Below are positions 50,308-59,864 of a DNA stretch of 64,000 nt, piece after piece; positions within the stretch are counted from its first letter, which is position 1, and every line of letters starts with the position of its first letter. This stretch comes from Zobellia alginiliquefaciens (lineage in GTDB: Bacteria; Bacteroidota; Bacteroidia; Flavobacteriales; Flavobacteriaceae): positions 1,984,001 to 2,048,000 of the forward strand of contig NZ_CP119758.1 of assembly GCF_029323795.1 (NCBI RefSeq). The letters run 5' to 3'. The notes beneath the pieces were generated by a model. It was given only the letters and a program-made list of their open reading frames with translations. It had not been told where the DNA came from and searched no databases. Position numbers and translations under genes: made by a program.

Positions 50308-51747
50308 ATGAATGATGATCTGCACCGTATATTGATAAAAGGAGGGGTTACCTCACCAGGTGAACTTAAAGATGTTATAGGCTTGTTGGAAGCAGCAGGG
50401 TTAAATGAGGTCTATTTTGGTTCAAGACAAGATTTGCTTTTCCCATTAAAGGGGGCAGAAGAAGCCCACCTTGAGAAAATATCAAAATTTAATACCAATG
50501 TTATTGCAGATAGAGCCTATCAGAATATAGTTAGTTCGTACGTTACTGCTGATATTTTTGAGATGACCCATTGGCTCAAAGGCTCTACGTATCTTTATAT
50601 TCTAGAAGGATTTGGCTTTCTACCAAAACTAAAAGTCAACATTACTGACCCTAAGCAAAGATTGGTGCCTCTTTTCAGCGGAAATTTAAATTTTATTGCC
50701 TCTGAAAATGAGGATTATTGGTACCTGAACGTTAAACTACCACATTGGAAGAATGCTACATACTATCCTGTTCTGATCTACAGCTGGGACATTAGTACTA
50801 TTTCCAAAGCAATCGAGGATATTTATGAAGACGTTCAAGATGTTGAAGAGTTATTTTTTATTCTGAATAAAAATTTGGACACCAATAACAAGACTATTGA
50901 AAAGGAATTAAAAGTGCCTTACCTTACTTTTCCCTATTATGAAGGTATGAATCGCATGGGGCTGGATCAATATTGGTTGGGTCTGTATTGGCGGAACAAT
51001 AGGTATGACCTTTCTTTTTTAAAGGAATTCTGCGGATTTTGTTTGGATAACAGTATTGGTAAAATCTGTATTACCCCTTGGAAGTCTTTTGTTGTAAAAG
51101 GAATACAGAAAAAGAGCAGGCCTGCGCTGGAACGCTTTTTAGGGCAATGGGGTATCAATGTTAGACATTCCCAACTAGAAATGAATTGGCACCTGCCCGT
51201 AGACGATAACGAAGCACTTGAACTTAAAAAATTCTTGGTCCGTAGTTTCGACCAAAACGATATTAGTACTTACGGACTCACATTTGGTATTAGCAATGAT
51301 GTGGGCAAACGATCGCATTTTGCTTCCGTGATTATCGAGAAGAACAGTTCTCCTACAATTGTTAAAGATTTTGAAGTGCGACCAACGTACAATGTGCTTC
51401 ATTTTGAAAATTTTGACCCGAACACCCAGAAATATTTGGCTTATGCCCAAGATGTAGATAAAATTGAGTTACCAGGTCTATTAATGGAGCTCAGTAAAAA
51501 GTATTTTGATCAGTTGGGCAGAGAAGTGGAAAAAAGTGAAGCTCCCAAAAAAATAGTAGAACAAGAGACAAAAACCATTCATCAATGTCAATCTTGCTTT
51601 ACGGTATATGACCCCTCGTATGGCGACTTAACGGCCAATATTTCTAAAGGTACTGCTTTTGAAGATGTGCCGGACACTTATGTTTGTGCAGTATGTGAAG
51701 CCCCTAAGTCGCAGTTTAAAAAAGCGGAACTGAATTTTTCGAGTTGA
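50308..51747 (+). CDS. Rubredoxin fused to a nitrite/sulfite reductase-like domain
   Basis: A 479-residue protein. The C-terminal 50 residues are rubredoxin: HQCQSCFTVYDPSYGD and DTYVCAVCEAPKSQF give the two CxxC iron ligands. The first 400 residues resemble the ferredoxin-like and core domains of nitrite/sulfite reductases in duplicate: GVTSPGELKDVIGLLEAAGLNEVYFGSRQDLLFP and, later, NSIGKICITPWKSFVVKGI. No siroheme-[4Fe-4S] set (C-x5-C and C-x3-C) is present, so the fold should not reduce nitrite. It follows nasA by 11 bases and may shuttle electrons to the reductase or to NirBD. The ATG at 50308 sits after the nasA stop. Confidence 0.8.
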   Translation: MNDDLHRILIKGGVTSPGELKDVIGLLEAAGLNEVYFGSRQDLLFPLKGAEEAHLEKISKFNTNVIADRAYQNIVSSYVTADIFEMTHWLKGSTYLYILEGFGFLPKLKVNITDPKQRLVPLFSGNLNFIASENEDYWYLNVKLPHWKNATYYPVLIYSWDISTISKAIEDIYEDVQDVEELFFILNKNLDTNNKTIEKELKVPYLTFPYYEGMNRMGLDQYWLGLYWRNNRYDLSFLKEFCGFCLDNSIGKICITPWKSFVVKGIQKKSRPALERFLGQWGINVRHSQLEMNWHLPVDDNEALELKKFLVRSFDQNDISTYGLTFGISNDVGKRSHFASVIIEKNSSPTIVKDFEVRPTYNVLHFENFDPNTQKYLAYAQDVDKIELPGLLMELSKKYFDQLGREVEKSEAPKKIVEQETKTIHQCQSCFTVYDPSYGDLTANISKGTAFEDVPDTYVCAVCEAPKSQFKKAELNFSS

Positions 51748-51786
51748 TTTTTGCTACATTTGGATAGTACCAAAAATACCTTCCAA

Positions 51787-52827
51787 ATGAACACAAAGTA
51801 CTTAGGCTTAGTAAGTGGTATTCTACTATTCACGGCTTGCAAAGATAATTCTGATAAAAATACGAAAGTAGATAATCCTGTAGACACGATAACCATTCAA
51901 AAACCAACAATGAAATGGGAGTCGGTTGCATCTGCAGATGACAGTAAACCTGTAGCGCGCCATGAAGCCGCATTCGTTAGAGTAGATGAGAAATTCTATT
52001 TGCTGGGCGGAAGAGGCATACGGCCAGTAAGCATTTATGATACGAAGACACAAAAATGGTCGGAAGGTGAAAAACCACCAATTGAAATGCACCATTTTCA
52101 ACCCATAGTTTTTGAGAAGAAAATCTATCTTATTGCCGCCTTAACGGGGAAATATCCTGCCGAAATCCCAACAGAGCACATCTATATTTATGACCCTGCT
52201 AGTGATGAATGGTCAAAGGGAGACGAAATCCCGGCGGAAAGAAGACGTGGGTCCACGGGAAATATTCTTCATGAGGGCAAGGTGTATATTGCATGCGGAA
52301 TTAAAAACGGACATATAGGAGATTATAAAAAGTGGCTAGATCGTTATGACCCAAGTACGGGTGAGTGGGAAGTTCTGGCAGACGCCCCACGTGCAAGAGA
52401 CCATTTTCAAGCGGTTTTAGCAGATGGTAAAATTTATGCTCCTGCGGGCCGCAATTCTGGTATTGACCCTAATTCTGTTTTTGGAGGAACTATCGCAGAG
52501 GTTGATGTATATGATATAAAAAATTATACTTGGCAAACATTGCCAAATAATATTCCGACAGAACGTGCTGGTAATGCCGCAGCTCTATTTAATGATGAGT
52601 TAATTGTTGTAGGAGGTGAATCTACCACCCAAGAGAAGGCACATTCCGAAGTTGAGGTTTTGGATTTGAACACTCATAAGTGGCATACCCTTCCAAATAT
52701 GGTTGAAGGTAGACATGGCAGCGGTTTGGTTCTATTTGAGAATGACCTTTATATTGCTTCCGGATGTGGAAATAGAGGTGGATCACCTGAGCTGACTTCA
52801 ATGGAAAAGTATGGAGCTGTAGAGTGA
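51787..52827 (+). CDS. Kelch-repeat lipoprotein
   Basis: A 346-residue lipoprotein (LLFTACKDN lipobox) with about five or six kelch repeats: KFYLLGGRGIRPVSIYDTKTQKW, KIYLIAALTGK..HIYIYDPASDEW, KVYIACGIKNG..LDRYDPSTGEW, KIYAPAGRNSG..VDVYDIKNYTW and ELIVVGGEST..VEVLDLNTHKW. They make a six-bladed beta-propeller. It is 39 bases after the rubredoxin-fusion gene, so probably in the nasA operon, facing the periplasm. The ligand or function is unknown. Confidence 0.85.
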   Translation: MNTKYLGLVSGILLFTACKDNSDKNTKVDNPVDTITIQKPTMKWESVASADDSKPVARHEAAFVRVDEKFYLLGGRGIRPVSIYDTKTQKWSEGEKPPIEMHHFQPIVFEKKIYLIAALTGKYPAEIPTEHIYIYDPASDEWSKGDEIPAERRRGSTGNILHEGKVYIACGIKNGHIGDYKKWLDRYDPSTGEWEVLADAPRARDHFQAVLADGKIYAPAGRNSGIDPNSVFGGTIAEVDVYDIKNYTWQTLPNNIPTERAGNAAALFNDELIVVGGESTTQEKAHSEVEVLDLNTHKWHTLPNMVEGRHGSGLVLFENDLYIASGCGNRGGSPELTSMEKYGAVE

Positions 52828-52922
52828 TTTTATAGCGTCAAAATTATTTTCTTTCACCTTACGAACGAACTTAAAAACAATGTACATTTGATAGGATATT
52901 CCCCCCACATCAAACTGTAAAA

Positions 52923-53984
52923 ATGGATTTAAGAGACGGTGTCAAGACCGCAGATAACAAGGTGTCTTCCGAGACCAAAAAGCTGAGCGAATTTGTTAGG
53001 GACAGAAGTAAGTCCCTGGTAGATCGTTTAGAGTCGTATGAAGATATTATTAACCTTGAGGTGGGTGACACGGGCTTGCACCGGGCCAAGACTATGGAGC
53101 GAGAGTTTGATATTCGCCAGCTCTACATCAAATATGAAGGTGATAACCCTACTGGGACCCAAAAAGACCGTATAGCTTTTGCCCAAATATACGATGCGTT
53201 AAGAAGAGAGTTTCAAGTGGTGTCTTTGGCTACTTGCGGTAATTATGGAGTAGCGGTTGCCCTAGCAGCTAATTTGGCAGGTATTGCTTGTAAGATATAC
53301 ATTCCAGAGAGTTTTCATACAGACCGCATAGTTGAGATGGAGTTATTGGGTGCCGAAATAATTCGTAAGCCGGGCAGTTATGAAGATGTGGTCAAAGAAA
53401 GTAGCGAACTCGCAAAAAATAATGATTGGTATGACGCCAATCCCGGTGGGGCTAATACGGCTTTACAAATCAGCGCGTATTCACAGATAGCCACCGAGAT
53501 TTTTGAAGATTTAGGCGATGCTCCTAAATATTGTGCAGTTCCGGTTTCCAACGGTACCCTTTTCGCGGGGATTTACCGTGGATTTGTTAATCTGTACAAA
53601 AGAGGAAAAACATCGCGAATACCGAAAATGATAGCGGCATCTTCCTCCAAAAAGAATCCTATTATCCAATCTTTTATACAGGGGCTGGACTATTGTAAAG
53701 ATTTAAATCCTGAAATCATTAAAGAAACAAAGTATAACGAGCCACTCATTAACTGGCATAGTTTTGACGGGGAAGAAGCTCTGTATGCTTTAAAAGAGTC
53801 GGATGGGGAAGCCTATAATATTAGTGATAGAAAGCTGAAAGATATGACCGCCTTATTAGCTAAAAAGGAGGGTTTTCGCATTTTACCGGCCTCAACCGCC
53901 GGACTTATTGCACTTCTTGAGTTAGACGAAAAAATGAATTTTGAACCAGACCGTTTCGTGGCGGTACTGACAGCAAAAAACTAA
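52923..53984 (+). CDS. Threonine synthase-like PLP enzyme (fold type II)
   Basis: A 353-residue enzyme of the threonine synthase/dehydratase group. IKYEGDNPTGTQKDR holds the PLP Lys, SLATCGNYGVAVALAANLAGIACKIYIPE the phosphate-binding loop, and PVSNGTLFAGIYRGF a Gly-rich loop. It is shorter than true threonine synthases and lacks their N-terminal part, so a different lyase or racemase activity is likely. It is the first gene of an operon with DUF1611 and epimerase genes, ten bases ahead. The substrate may be a D-amino acid or a derivative, as an inference. Confidence 0.85.
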   Translation: MDLRDGVKTADNKVSSETKKLSEFVRDRSKSLVDRLESYEDIINLEVGDTGLHRAKTMEREFDIRQLYIKYEGDNPTGTQKDRIAFAQIYDALRREFQVVSLATCGNYGVAVALAANLAGIACKIYIPESFHTDRIVEMELLGAEIIRKPGSYEDVVKESSELAKNNDWYDANPGGANTALQISAYSQIATEIFEDLGDAPKYCAVPVSNGTLFAGIYRGFVNLYKRGKTSRIPKMIAASSSKKNPIIQSFIQGLDYCKDLNPEIIKETKYNEPLINWHSFDGEEALYALKESDGEAYNISDRKLKDMTALLAKKEGFRILPASTAGLIALLELDEKMNFEPDRFVAVLTAKN

Positions 53985-53994
53985 CATTTACAAA

Positions 53995-55065
53995 ATGAAA
54001 AATTCAATTGATGGTAATGCCCTTGTCTATTGCCAAGGGGCTTTTAATACGCCTAATGGCAAAACTGCACACGGTCTCGTACGTTTTACGGAACGTTATG
54101 ATGTGGTGGGTGTTATAGATGAAAATTATGCAGGGAGGGATGCTGGGGAGGTGCTAGACGGAAAGCCCAATGGAATTCCCGTTTTTGCAAATATGGACCA
54201 GGCCGTTGAGACATTAAATGTATCAGGTAATACGCCTAAGTCCCTTGTAATCGGGTTGGCGCCGGATGGTGGTAGATTACCGCAAGAGGCTAAGGCTACA
54301 ATTGCAAAGGCTTTGGAAATGGGGTGGAACGTAGATAGTGGCTTGCATGATTTCTTGACCAACGATGAAACGCTGATGCAGATTGCTACAAAAAATGGCT
54401 GTCGTATTCGTGACGTTCGTAAAACTCCGGACAGGGATAAACTCCATTTTTTTACTGGCGAAATAGAAAAAGTAGATTGCCTGAAACTTGCTGTTCTAGG
54501 AACGGATTCCGCTCTGGGAAAACGAACTACGGCCTGGTTGCTTGTACATGGTTTTAGAGAAGCTGGTAAAAAAGCGGAAATAATTGGTACGGGCCAGACG
54601 GCTTGGATGCAAGGTGCAAAATATAGTATGGTAATGGACAGCTGTATCAACGACTTTGTTTCGGGAGAGATTGAACATGCTGTGGTAAGTGCGTACAAAA
54701 ATGAAAGTCCAGATGTCATTGTAATTGAAGGTCAAGGTAGTCTGATGAATCCTGCCTATCCTGGTGGTTTTGAGATTTTGGCAGCTGGTAGACCTGATTA
54801 TGTGGTTTTGCAACACGCCCCAAAACGAATGGAATATGATGGGTTTCCCGGTTACAAAATGCATTCTTTGGCAGAACAGATAAATGCCATTGAAGTGATT
54901 TCCGGAAAAAAAGTAATCGCTATTACCGTGAACCATGAAGAAATGAAAGAAGATGAAATACTAGAGGCTTGTAAACAAATTACATTGGAAACCAAGTTGC
55001 CTGCATTTGATGTTTTAAAATATGGCACCAAAGATTTGATAGCGTTGTTAAAGGAAAAAATTTAA
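53995..55065 (+). CDS. dgcN: DUF1611 protein, DgcN-like D-glutamate N-acetyltransferase
   Basis: A 356-residue DUF1611 protein. An N-terminal Rossmann-like region with VIDENYAGRDAGEVLDG precedes a P-loop-like fold, LAVLGTDSALGKRTTAWLLV, and VIVIEGQGSLMNPAYPGG. In marine bacteria DUF1611 protein DgcN acetylates D-Glu, and the next enzyme DgcA racemises N-acetyl-D-Glu to the L-form. The same gene pair occurs here with a one-base overlap (TAATG). The assignment rests on family and pairing, not on active-site residues I could check. Confidence 0.75.
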   Translation: MKNSIDGNALVYCQGAFNTPNGKTAHGLVRFTERYDVVGVIDENYAGRDAGEVLDGKPNGIPVFANMDQAVETLNVSGNTPKSLVIGLAPDGGRLPQEAKATIAKALEMGWNVDSGLHDFLTNDETLMQIATKNGCRIRDVRKTPDRDKLHFFTGEIEKVDCLKLAVLGTDSALGKRTTAWLLVHGFREAGKKAEIIGTGQTAWMQGAKYSMVMDSCINDFVSGEIEHAVVSAYKNESPDVIVIEGQGSLMNPAYPGGFEILAAGRPDYVVLQHAPKRMEYDGFPGYKMHSLAEQINAIEVISGKKVIAITVNHEEMKEDEILEACKQITLETKLPAFDVLKYGTKDLIALLKEKI

Positions 55066-56126
55066 TGAAAATAACCAATGTATCCTACGAGAGGCTGGAC
55101 CTAAAACTCTCATCGCCGTATACCATAGCGTACGAAACTATAGATAGCACGGTAAATTTTATTTTAAAAATAGAAACTGATAGCGCCCTAGTTGGCTACG
55201 GATGTGCAGCACCGGATAAACTGGTGACTGGAGAGCACCCCGCCGAAGTGGAAAGTGCACTAAAAGATATTATTATTCCCCATTTAAAGGGAAAAGACCC
55301 CTTTACCTATGCACGGGTATTGATGGAAATTAAAGCGGCATTGCCTAAAAAGTCAGCATCCTTGGCGATGGTAGATATGGCGTTACATGACCTAATTTCA
55401 AAGAAAGCGGATGTGCCTCTGTATCGATTTTTAGGAGGATATAGATTAAGCATACCAACGAGCATCACCATCGGGATTTTGCCATTGGAAGAAACCCTAA
55501 AACAGGCTCGTGACTTTGTTGATCAAGGATTTACAATTCTTAAAATTAAAGGCGGACATAACCTTGCAGAGGACATTGAAAAAATGACCTTGCTACATGA
55601 GAAATTTCCGGAGGTTACCTTTCGTTTTGATGGTAACCAAGGATATTCGGTAGTAGATTCTGTAGCTTTCGTTAAGGCTACCAGTCAAATTGGAATCGAG
55701 ATTTTTGAACAACCAACAAAGCAGGAAAAGGAAGAACGATTAGGCGAGGTCATAGATCAGATCGATATTCCGTTAATGGCAGACGAGAGCTTAAAAACGT
55801 TGACGGACGTTTTTAGATTGGCACAAAACGAAAGGGTTGATATGGTTAATATTAAACTGATGAAAGTAGGCGGTATTTTTGAAGGCACGCGAATCAATTC
55901 CGTGGCAAAGTCCGCTAATATTGAAACCATGGTAGGTTGCAACGATGAATGTGCATTAGGTATTTCTGCCGGGCTTCACTTTGCGCTCTCAAGACCCAAT
56001 ATCAATTATGCAGATTTAGACGGACATCTAGAGGTGATGAAAGACCCGTTCAAAGATTTATTCAAACTAGAAAAAGGAATATTATACCCATCAGATGCTC
56101 CTGGTTTGGGAAAAATAAACTTTTAA
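55065..56126 (+). CDS. dgcA: Enolase-superfamily epimerase, DgcA-like
   Basis: A 353-residue enolase-superfamily enzyme of the dipeptide epimerase type. The KxK catalytic motif is in FTILKIKGGHN. Metal ligands are in RFDGNQGYSV, EIFEQPTK and LMADESLKT, with the second catalytic Lys in the last motif. MVGCNDECALG and the D-rich DLDGHLEVMKDP loop near the end complete the family. It either epimerises L-Ala-D/L-Glu or, paired with DgcN, racemises N-acetyl-D-glutamate. The last gene of the operon; it converges with the metalloprotease gene with three bases between. Confidence 0.8.
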   Translation: MKITNVSYERLDLKLSSPYTIAYETIDSTVNFILKIETDSALVGYGCAAPDKLVTGEHPAEVESALKDIIIPHLKGKDPFTYARVLMEIKAALPKKSASLAMVDMALHDLISKKADVPLYRFLGGYRLSIPTSITIGILPLEETLKQARDFVDQGFTILKIKGGHNLAEDIEKMTLLHEKFPEVTFRFDGNQGYSVVDSVAFVKATSQIGIEIFEQPTKQEKEERLGEVIDQIDIPLMADESLKTLTDVFRLAQNERVDMVNIKLMKVGGIFEGTRINSVAKSANIETMVGCNDECALGISAGLHFALSRPNINYADLDGHLEVMKDPFKDLFKLEKGILYPSDAPGLGKINF

Positions 56127-56129
56127 AAT

Positions 56130-58694
56130 TTATTTATCCTCATTGTTCTTTATAGATACTTCTCTGCGGAAAGGTATGAACAATGGGTCAACTTCTTTAG
56201 TCTCACCAACTACGGATTCAATTTCTCTTTTCAGGTAGTTTAAGTGGGCAATGGTCAACCTATCGGTCATTACAGGAATAGTTCTTTTAATTTTTCCCTG
56301 TAGGCTTATCAGGTTGTCCAATGCCAATGAACGAACATCCGTATTTGAGGTGTACCCCTTAGAAAGTTTTGCCAATATACCTTCTACCAAACCTTCGGCT
56401 TCATCTGGTTTGTAGAGCGTTATTAGGTTTGACACGTATGATTTTTGTAATTTTCTTCGATACGCATTTGTTTGATAAAATACGTTCATATCTCCCCAGA
56501 CCAACTGATTCAAATCATCCATATAATCTTCAGGAAGATAAGGGTCTTCATTTTCATAACGCTCAGCTATAAAGGTCATACGGCTTAAACGGCTACCTCC
56601 CAAAAGGTTCATCATAACGCTTTCCATAGTCTTGGTAACCGACTCTTTTGATTGCGGAGATTGTATGGCGTTCAAAATATCATTTCGTAGCAACCACTTT
56701 GGTTCTTTAAAAATGTAATCGTTCAAAAATACCAATGCCTGCTTTTGTTTCTGCTTATCTACCGGGCGATACACTTCACCCTCCTCGCCCATAGTTTTTG
56801 GAGTAACATAAATTCCGCCTACATTTTTAGCAACGTGAAAAATATAGTCACTGTACTGCCCCACCAAATCTTTATAAATTTGGTCTAGGTTTGCATAATC
56901 ATCGCTGCTTTTCTGTTGTGTCCATTTTTTTAGATACGGAGCTATTCGCTGTAGATTGAGAATACCGTACATACTGGCCTGCATGGCGTCATCACCTAAA
57001 TCTTCCGTCTGGGACCTTGGGTCAAAATCACGGCCTTCACCTCCAAACCAAAGTCTGGGATTGGCAGAAACACTATCCACAACCATTTGGCTCAGCATTT
57101 CTTTTTCTTCATTCACCGACATATCATCGGCATATCTTGCGTAGCCCCATTGAATGGCCCATTTGTCATAATCGCCAATGCGTGGCATTAAATCCTCGGC
57201 AGGAATACTGTCCTCAGGTTGCGCTACGTAATTAAATCGGGCATAATCCATAATAGAACTGGTATGGCCATTCTTTTCTAGAAATTCAGCATCCCGTAGT
57301 TTTTCAACGGGAGTTGCAGAACTGGCACCCATGTTGTGCCTTAAGCCTAGCGTATGACCAACTTCATGAGAAGCCACAAAGCGAATAAGGTTTCCCATAA
57401 GTTCAGTGTCATATTCCATTTTTCTTGCACGCTCATCAACCGCACCTGCTTGAATCATGTACCAACTGTGTAACAGGCTCATAAGATTATGGTACCAGCC
57501 AATATGACTTTCTAGTATCTCTCCACTTCTTGGATCTACAATATTGGGACCGTATGCATTTTTTGAGGGTGAGGCAAAATAGCGTAAAACGGAAAAACGA
57601 GAATCTTCAAGACTCATGGATTTATCATTTTCGGGCCACGGCTTACCTATGATGGCATTTTTGAATCCTGCTTGTTCAAAAGCCACTTGCCAATCATTTA
57701 TACCCTGTATAAGATAGGGCCTCCATTTTTTGGGAGTAGCAGGGTCTATGTAATAAACAATTGGTTTTTTAGGCTCCACCAATTCGCCTCGTTTCCATTT
57801 TAGGGAATCTTCGGCCTTCGGTTCTAAGCGCCACCGGTGAATGTAGGTGTTGCGGTCTACTTGCTGTTGGTCGTCTCCATATTCCAAATAGGAACTGGCA
57901 AAATACCCTACACGGGCATCGTATAGCCGTTTTTGCATGGGCACTTCCGGAAGTAAAATAAAAGAATTATTAATTTCCAGCGTAACTACACCAGCTAAAA
58001 CAGCAGCGGGAAGTTCTTTTCTTTTGTCAGAACTAGCCCGGGCTTTATAGGTTTTTACCGTTTTTATTTCAGTATTGACAGGAAAGGAATTTATTTCCTT
58101 AATATAGGATTTGTCCTTTTCTAAAGAGATTAGTTTATAATCGTTCTTTTGGTCACCACTAAGAGCTAATAGCGGGTTCTCTCCATTTATAAAATCAGTA
58201 ACCTCTATAACATGGGATTGTTTGTCCTCGTTGGTAGCTTTAATTTCAAAAGCTTCAAGAATAGGGGTTATATTAGAATTGTTGACCGCTTTGGATATGG
58301 CGTCTTCTTCACTTGCTGAACTCACTAATGTAGCAATGCGAAGAAAAATGTTATTGGAGGGACCTTTTTCAAAAGTTATAGTGTTTTCCGAAATTTTTTC
58401 GCCACCGTAATTACCAGCACCGGAGGGTGTTTTTATAAAACGTGTGACTACCAGCATTTCACGATTGAAAAGGCTATCGGGTATTTCAAAATAGTACTTA
58501 TCTCCTATTTTATGAACATCAAAAAGACCGCTATTGGATACGGCTTCGCTTGTAATTAATCTGTCATACGCTTTTGCACTGGTTGATGCTAGACTTTCGA
58601 CCTTGCCATTTTTGTTCGATTTTCGGGCTATGCCAATTGTACTGCAAGATGCAGCCAACAATAGCAACCCTATATATGTTAAAAGTTGTTTCAT
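56130..58694 (-). CDS. DUF5117/DUF4953 zinc metalloprotease lipoprotein
   Basis: An 854-residue lipoprotein (LLLAASCSTIG lipobox). It has the DUF5117-type N-domain, then the metzincin-like zinc site RFVASHEVGHTLGLRHNMGASSA (HExxHxxGxxH) within a block with DPRSGEILESHIGWYHN, and a C-terminal DUF4953 region. Exported to the periplasm or cell surface. Such proteins are common in Bacteroidetes; substrates are unknown. The gene runs convergently to the epimerase gene. Confidence 0.9.
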   Translation of the reverse strand: MKQLLTYIGLLLLAASCSTIGIARKSNKNGKVESLASTSAKAYDRLITSEAVSNSGLFDVHKIGDKYYFEIPDSLFNREMLVVTRFIKTPSGAGNYGGEKISENTITFEKGPSNNIFLRIATLVSSASEEDAISKAVNNSNITPILEAFEIKATNEDKQSHVIEVTDFINGENPLLALSGDQKNDYKLISLEKDKSYIKEINSFPVNTEIKTVKTYKARASSDKRKELPAAVLAGVVTLEINNSFILLPEVPMQKRLYDARVGYFASSYLEYGDDQQQVDRNTYIHRWRLEPKAEDSLKWKRGELVEPKKPIVYYIDPATPKKWRPYLIQGINDWQVAFEQAGFKNAIIGKPWPENDKSMSLEDSRFSVLRYFASPSKNAYGPNIVDPRSGEILESHIGWYHNLMSLLHSWYMIQAGAVDERARKMEYDTELMGNLIRFVASHEVGHTLGLRHNMGASSATPVEKLRDAEFLEKNGHTSSIMDYARFNYVAQPEDSIPAEDLMPRIGDYDKWAIQWGYARYADDMSVNEEKEMLSQMVVDSVSANPRLWFGGEGRDFDPRSQTEDLGDDAMQASMYGILNLQRIAPYLKKWTQQKSSDDYANLDQIYKDLVGQYSDYIFHVAKNVGGIYVTPKTMGEEGEVYRPVDKQKQKQALVFLNDYIFKEPKWLLRNDILNAIQSPQSKESVTKTMESVMMNLLGGSRLSRMTFIAERYENEDPYLPEDYMDDLNQLVWGDMNVFYQTNAYRRKLQKSYVSNLITLYKPDEAEGLVEGILAKLSKGYTSNTDVRSLALDNLISLQGKIKRTIPVMTDRLTIAHLNYLKREIESVVGETKEVDPLFIPFRREVSIKNNEDK

Positions 58695-59025
58695 TGATAT
58701 AAAATTTACCGATCCTATAATTTGGGATTACAGGTGATTATCGGTGTTCGCCCCTTAAAATGTACCCGTGATGGGTCTTTGTATAATTAGCGAACGCCTC
58801 AGTTCTTACTTTAGTATGGTTTTGGCTGGGTCTTCTTTGTTTTTAACAAAAAAAATGTACTGACCTTTAGTGGCTTACGCCTGTAATTATAGATATATAC
58901 GGCAGTTTTAGCAAAAAAGACGAGTTTAAGATACAATTCTGATGTTTCTAATTCAACCAATTAAGAAAAAAATAGGAAAACCAAAATCCTTTGTAAGAAT
59001 AACCTACGGCAAAGCGGTGATTTTA
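58695..59025. other. Intergenic region upstream of the metalloprotease, 331 bases
   Basis: No ORF, tRNA or clear repeat was seen. It should carry the promoter of the metalloprotease gene and the end of the TauE/SafE transcript. No exact TAnnTTTG was found in the expected position. Confidence 0.5.
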
Positions 59026-59802
59026 TTATCTAATTAAAATCATAATAGCACCGAGTGCTGTTAACACCAGAATCATCTTTCGATAAAAATCCTCTTTAAT
59101 AATTTTTACTAGGCGAATACCTAGAAAAACCCCAAGAATAATCCCGGGAATCAACTTTAAATCAAAAAGAAGGGTTTCAACCGTTATGGTTTCCCAAACA
59201 AAAATATGTAAGGGTAATTTTAGCACATTAATAATCAGAAACAACCAAGCAGCAGTTCCAATGAATTCATTTTTGGAAACGCGCATGGCCAAGAAGTAAA
59301 TATTGCTAAAAGCACCTCCTAGGTTACCAATCATGGTAGTGATACCGGCAATGGTGCCAACCAGACCCGCAAACAACCAATGTGTGGGTACAGCTTGTGA
59401 TTTTCGTCTGTCCCACCAATACATCATTACCACGCTAACTAGAATTATAATGGCCATGGCAATTTTAAACACACTTTCATCTAAATCATTTCCAATAAGT
59501 ACACCGCAGGTAATCCCAACTAAAATCCACGGTAAAAATTTTACGATATGGGCCCAATTAGCATGACGGTTATAGTAAATTACTGCAAAAATGTCGCCTA
59601 CGACCAATAACGGCACAACGATACCCGTAGATGCCTTTGCGGTAAAAGCCAGTGCCATAAGAGTAACGTTCACAATTGCAATTCCTTTAATACCAGCCTT
59701 TGAGAGTCCAATAACTGTAGCGGCCGTAAACGCAAGGGCCCAAGCGGTAAGCGTAATGTCAAAAGAAGTAGATAAAAACACAGAAAGAGGTTTGGTTGTC
59801 AA
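59026..59802 (-). CDS. TauE/SafE-family membrane permease
   Basis: A 258-residue protein with about eight membrane helices, GLSKAGIKGIAIVNVTLMALAF with the family's helix-breaking Gly/Pro pattern, and FAGLVGTIAGITTMIGNLGGAFSNIYFLAMRVSKNEFIGT, the second TauE repeat. The family exports sulfite, sulfoacetate or other organic anions. Divergent from the symporter gene by 62 bases. The substrate is unknown. Confidence 0.88.
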   Translation of the reverse strand: MTTKPLSVFLSTSFDITLTAWALAFTAATVIGLSKAGIKGIAIVNVTLMALAFTAKASTGIVVPLLVVGDIFAVIYYNRHANWAHIVKFLPWILVGITCGVLIGNDLDESVFKIAMAIIILVSVVMMYWWDRRKSQAVPTHWLFAGLVGTIAGITTMIGNLGGAFSNIYFLAMRVSKNEFIGTAAWLFLIINVLKLPLHIFVWETITVETLLFDLKLIPGIILGVFLGIRLVKIIKEDFYRKMILVLTALGAIMILIR

Positions 59803-59864
59803 ACAGCAAAAGTATCCTAAAAAATAATATCTTTAAAGGCTAATCCCAAAACCAACGGCTCTTA

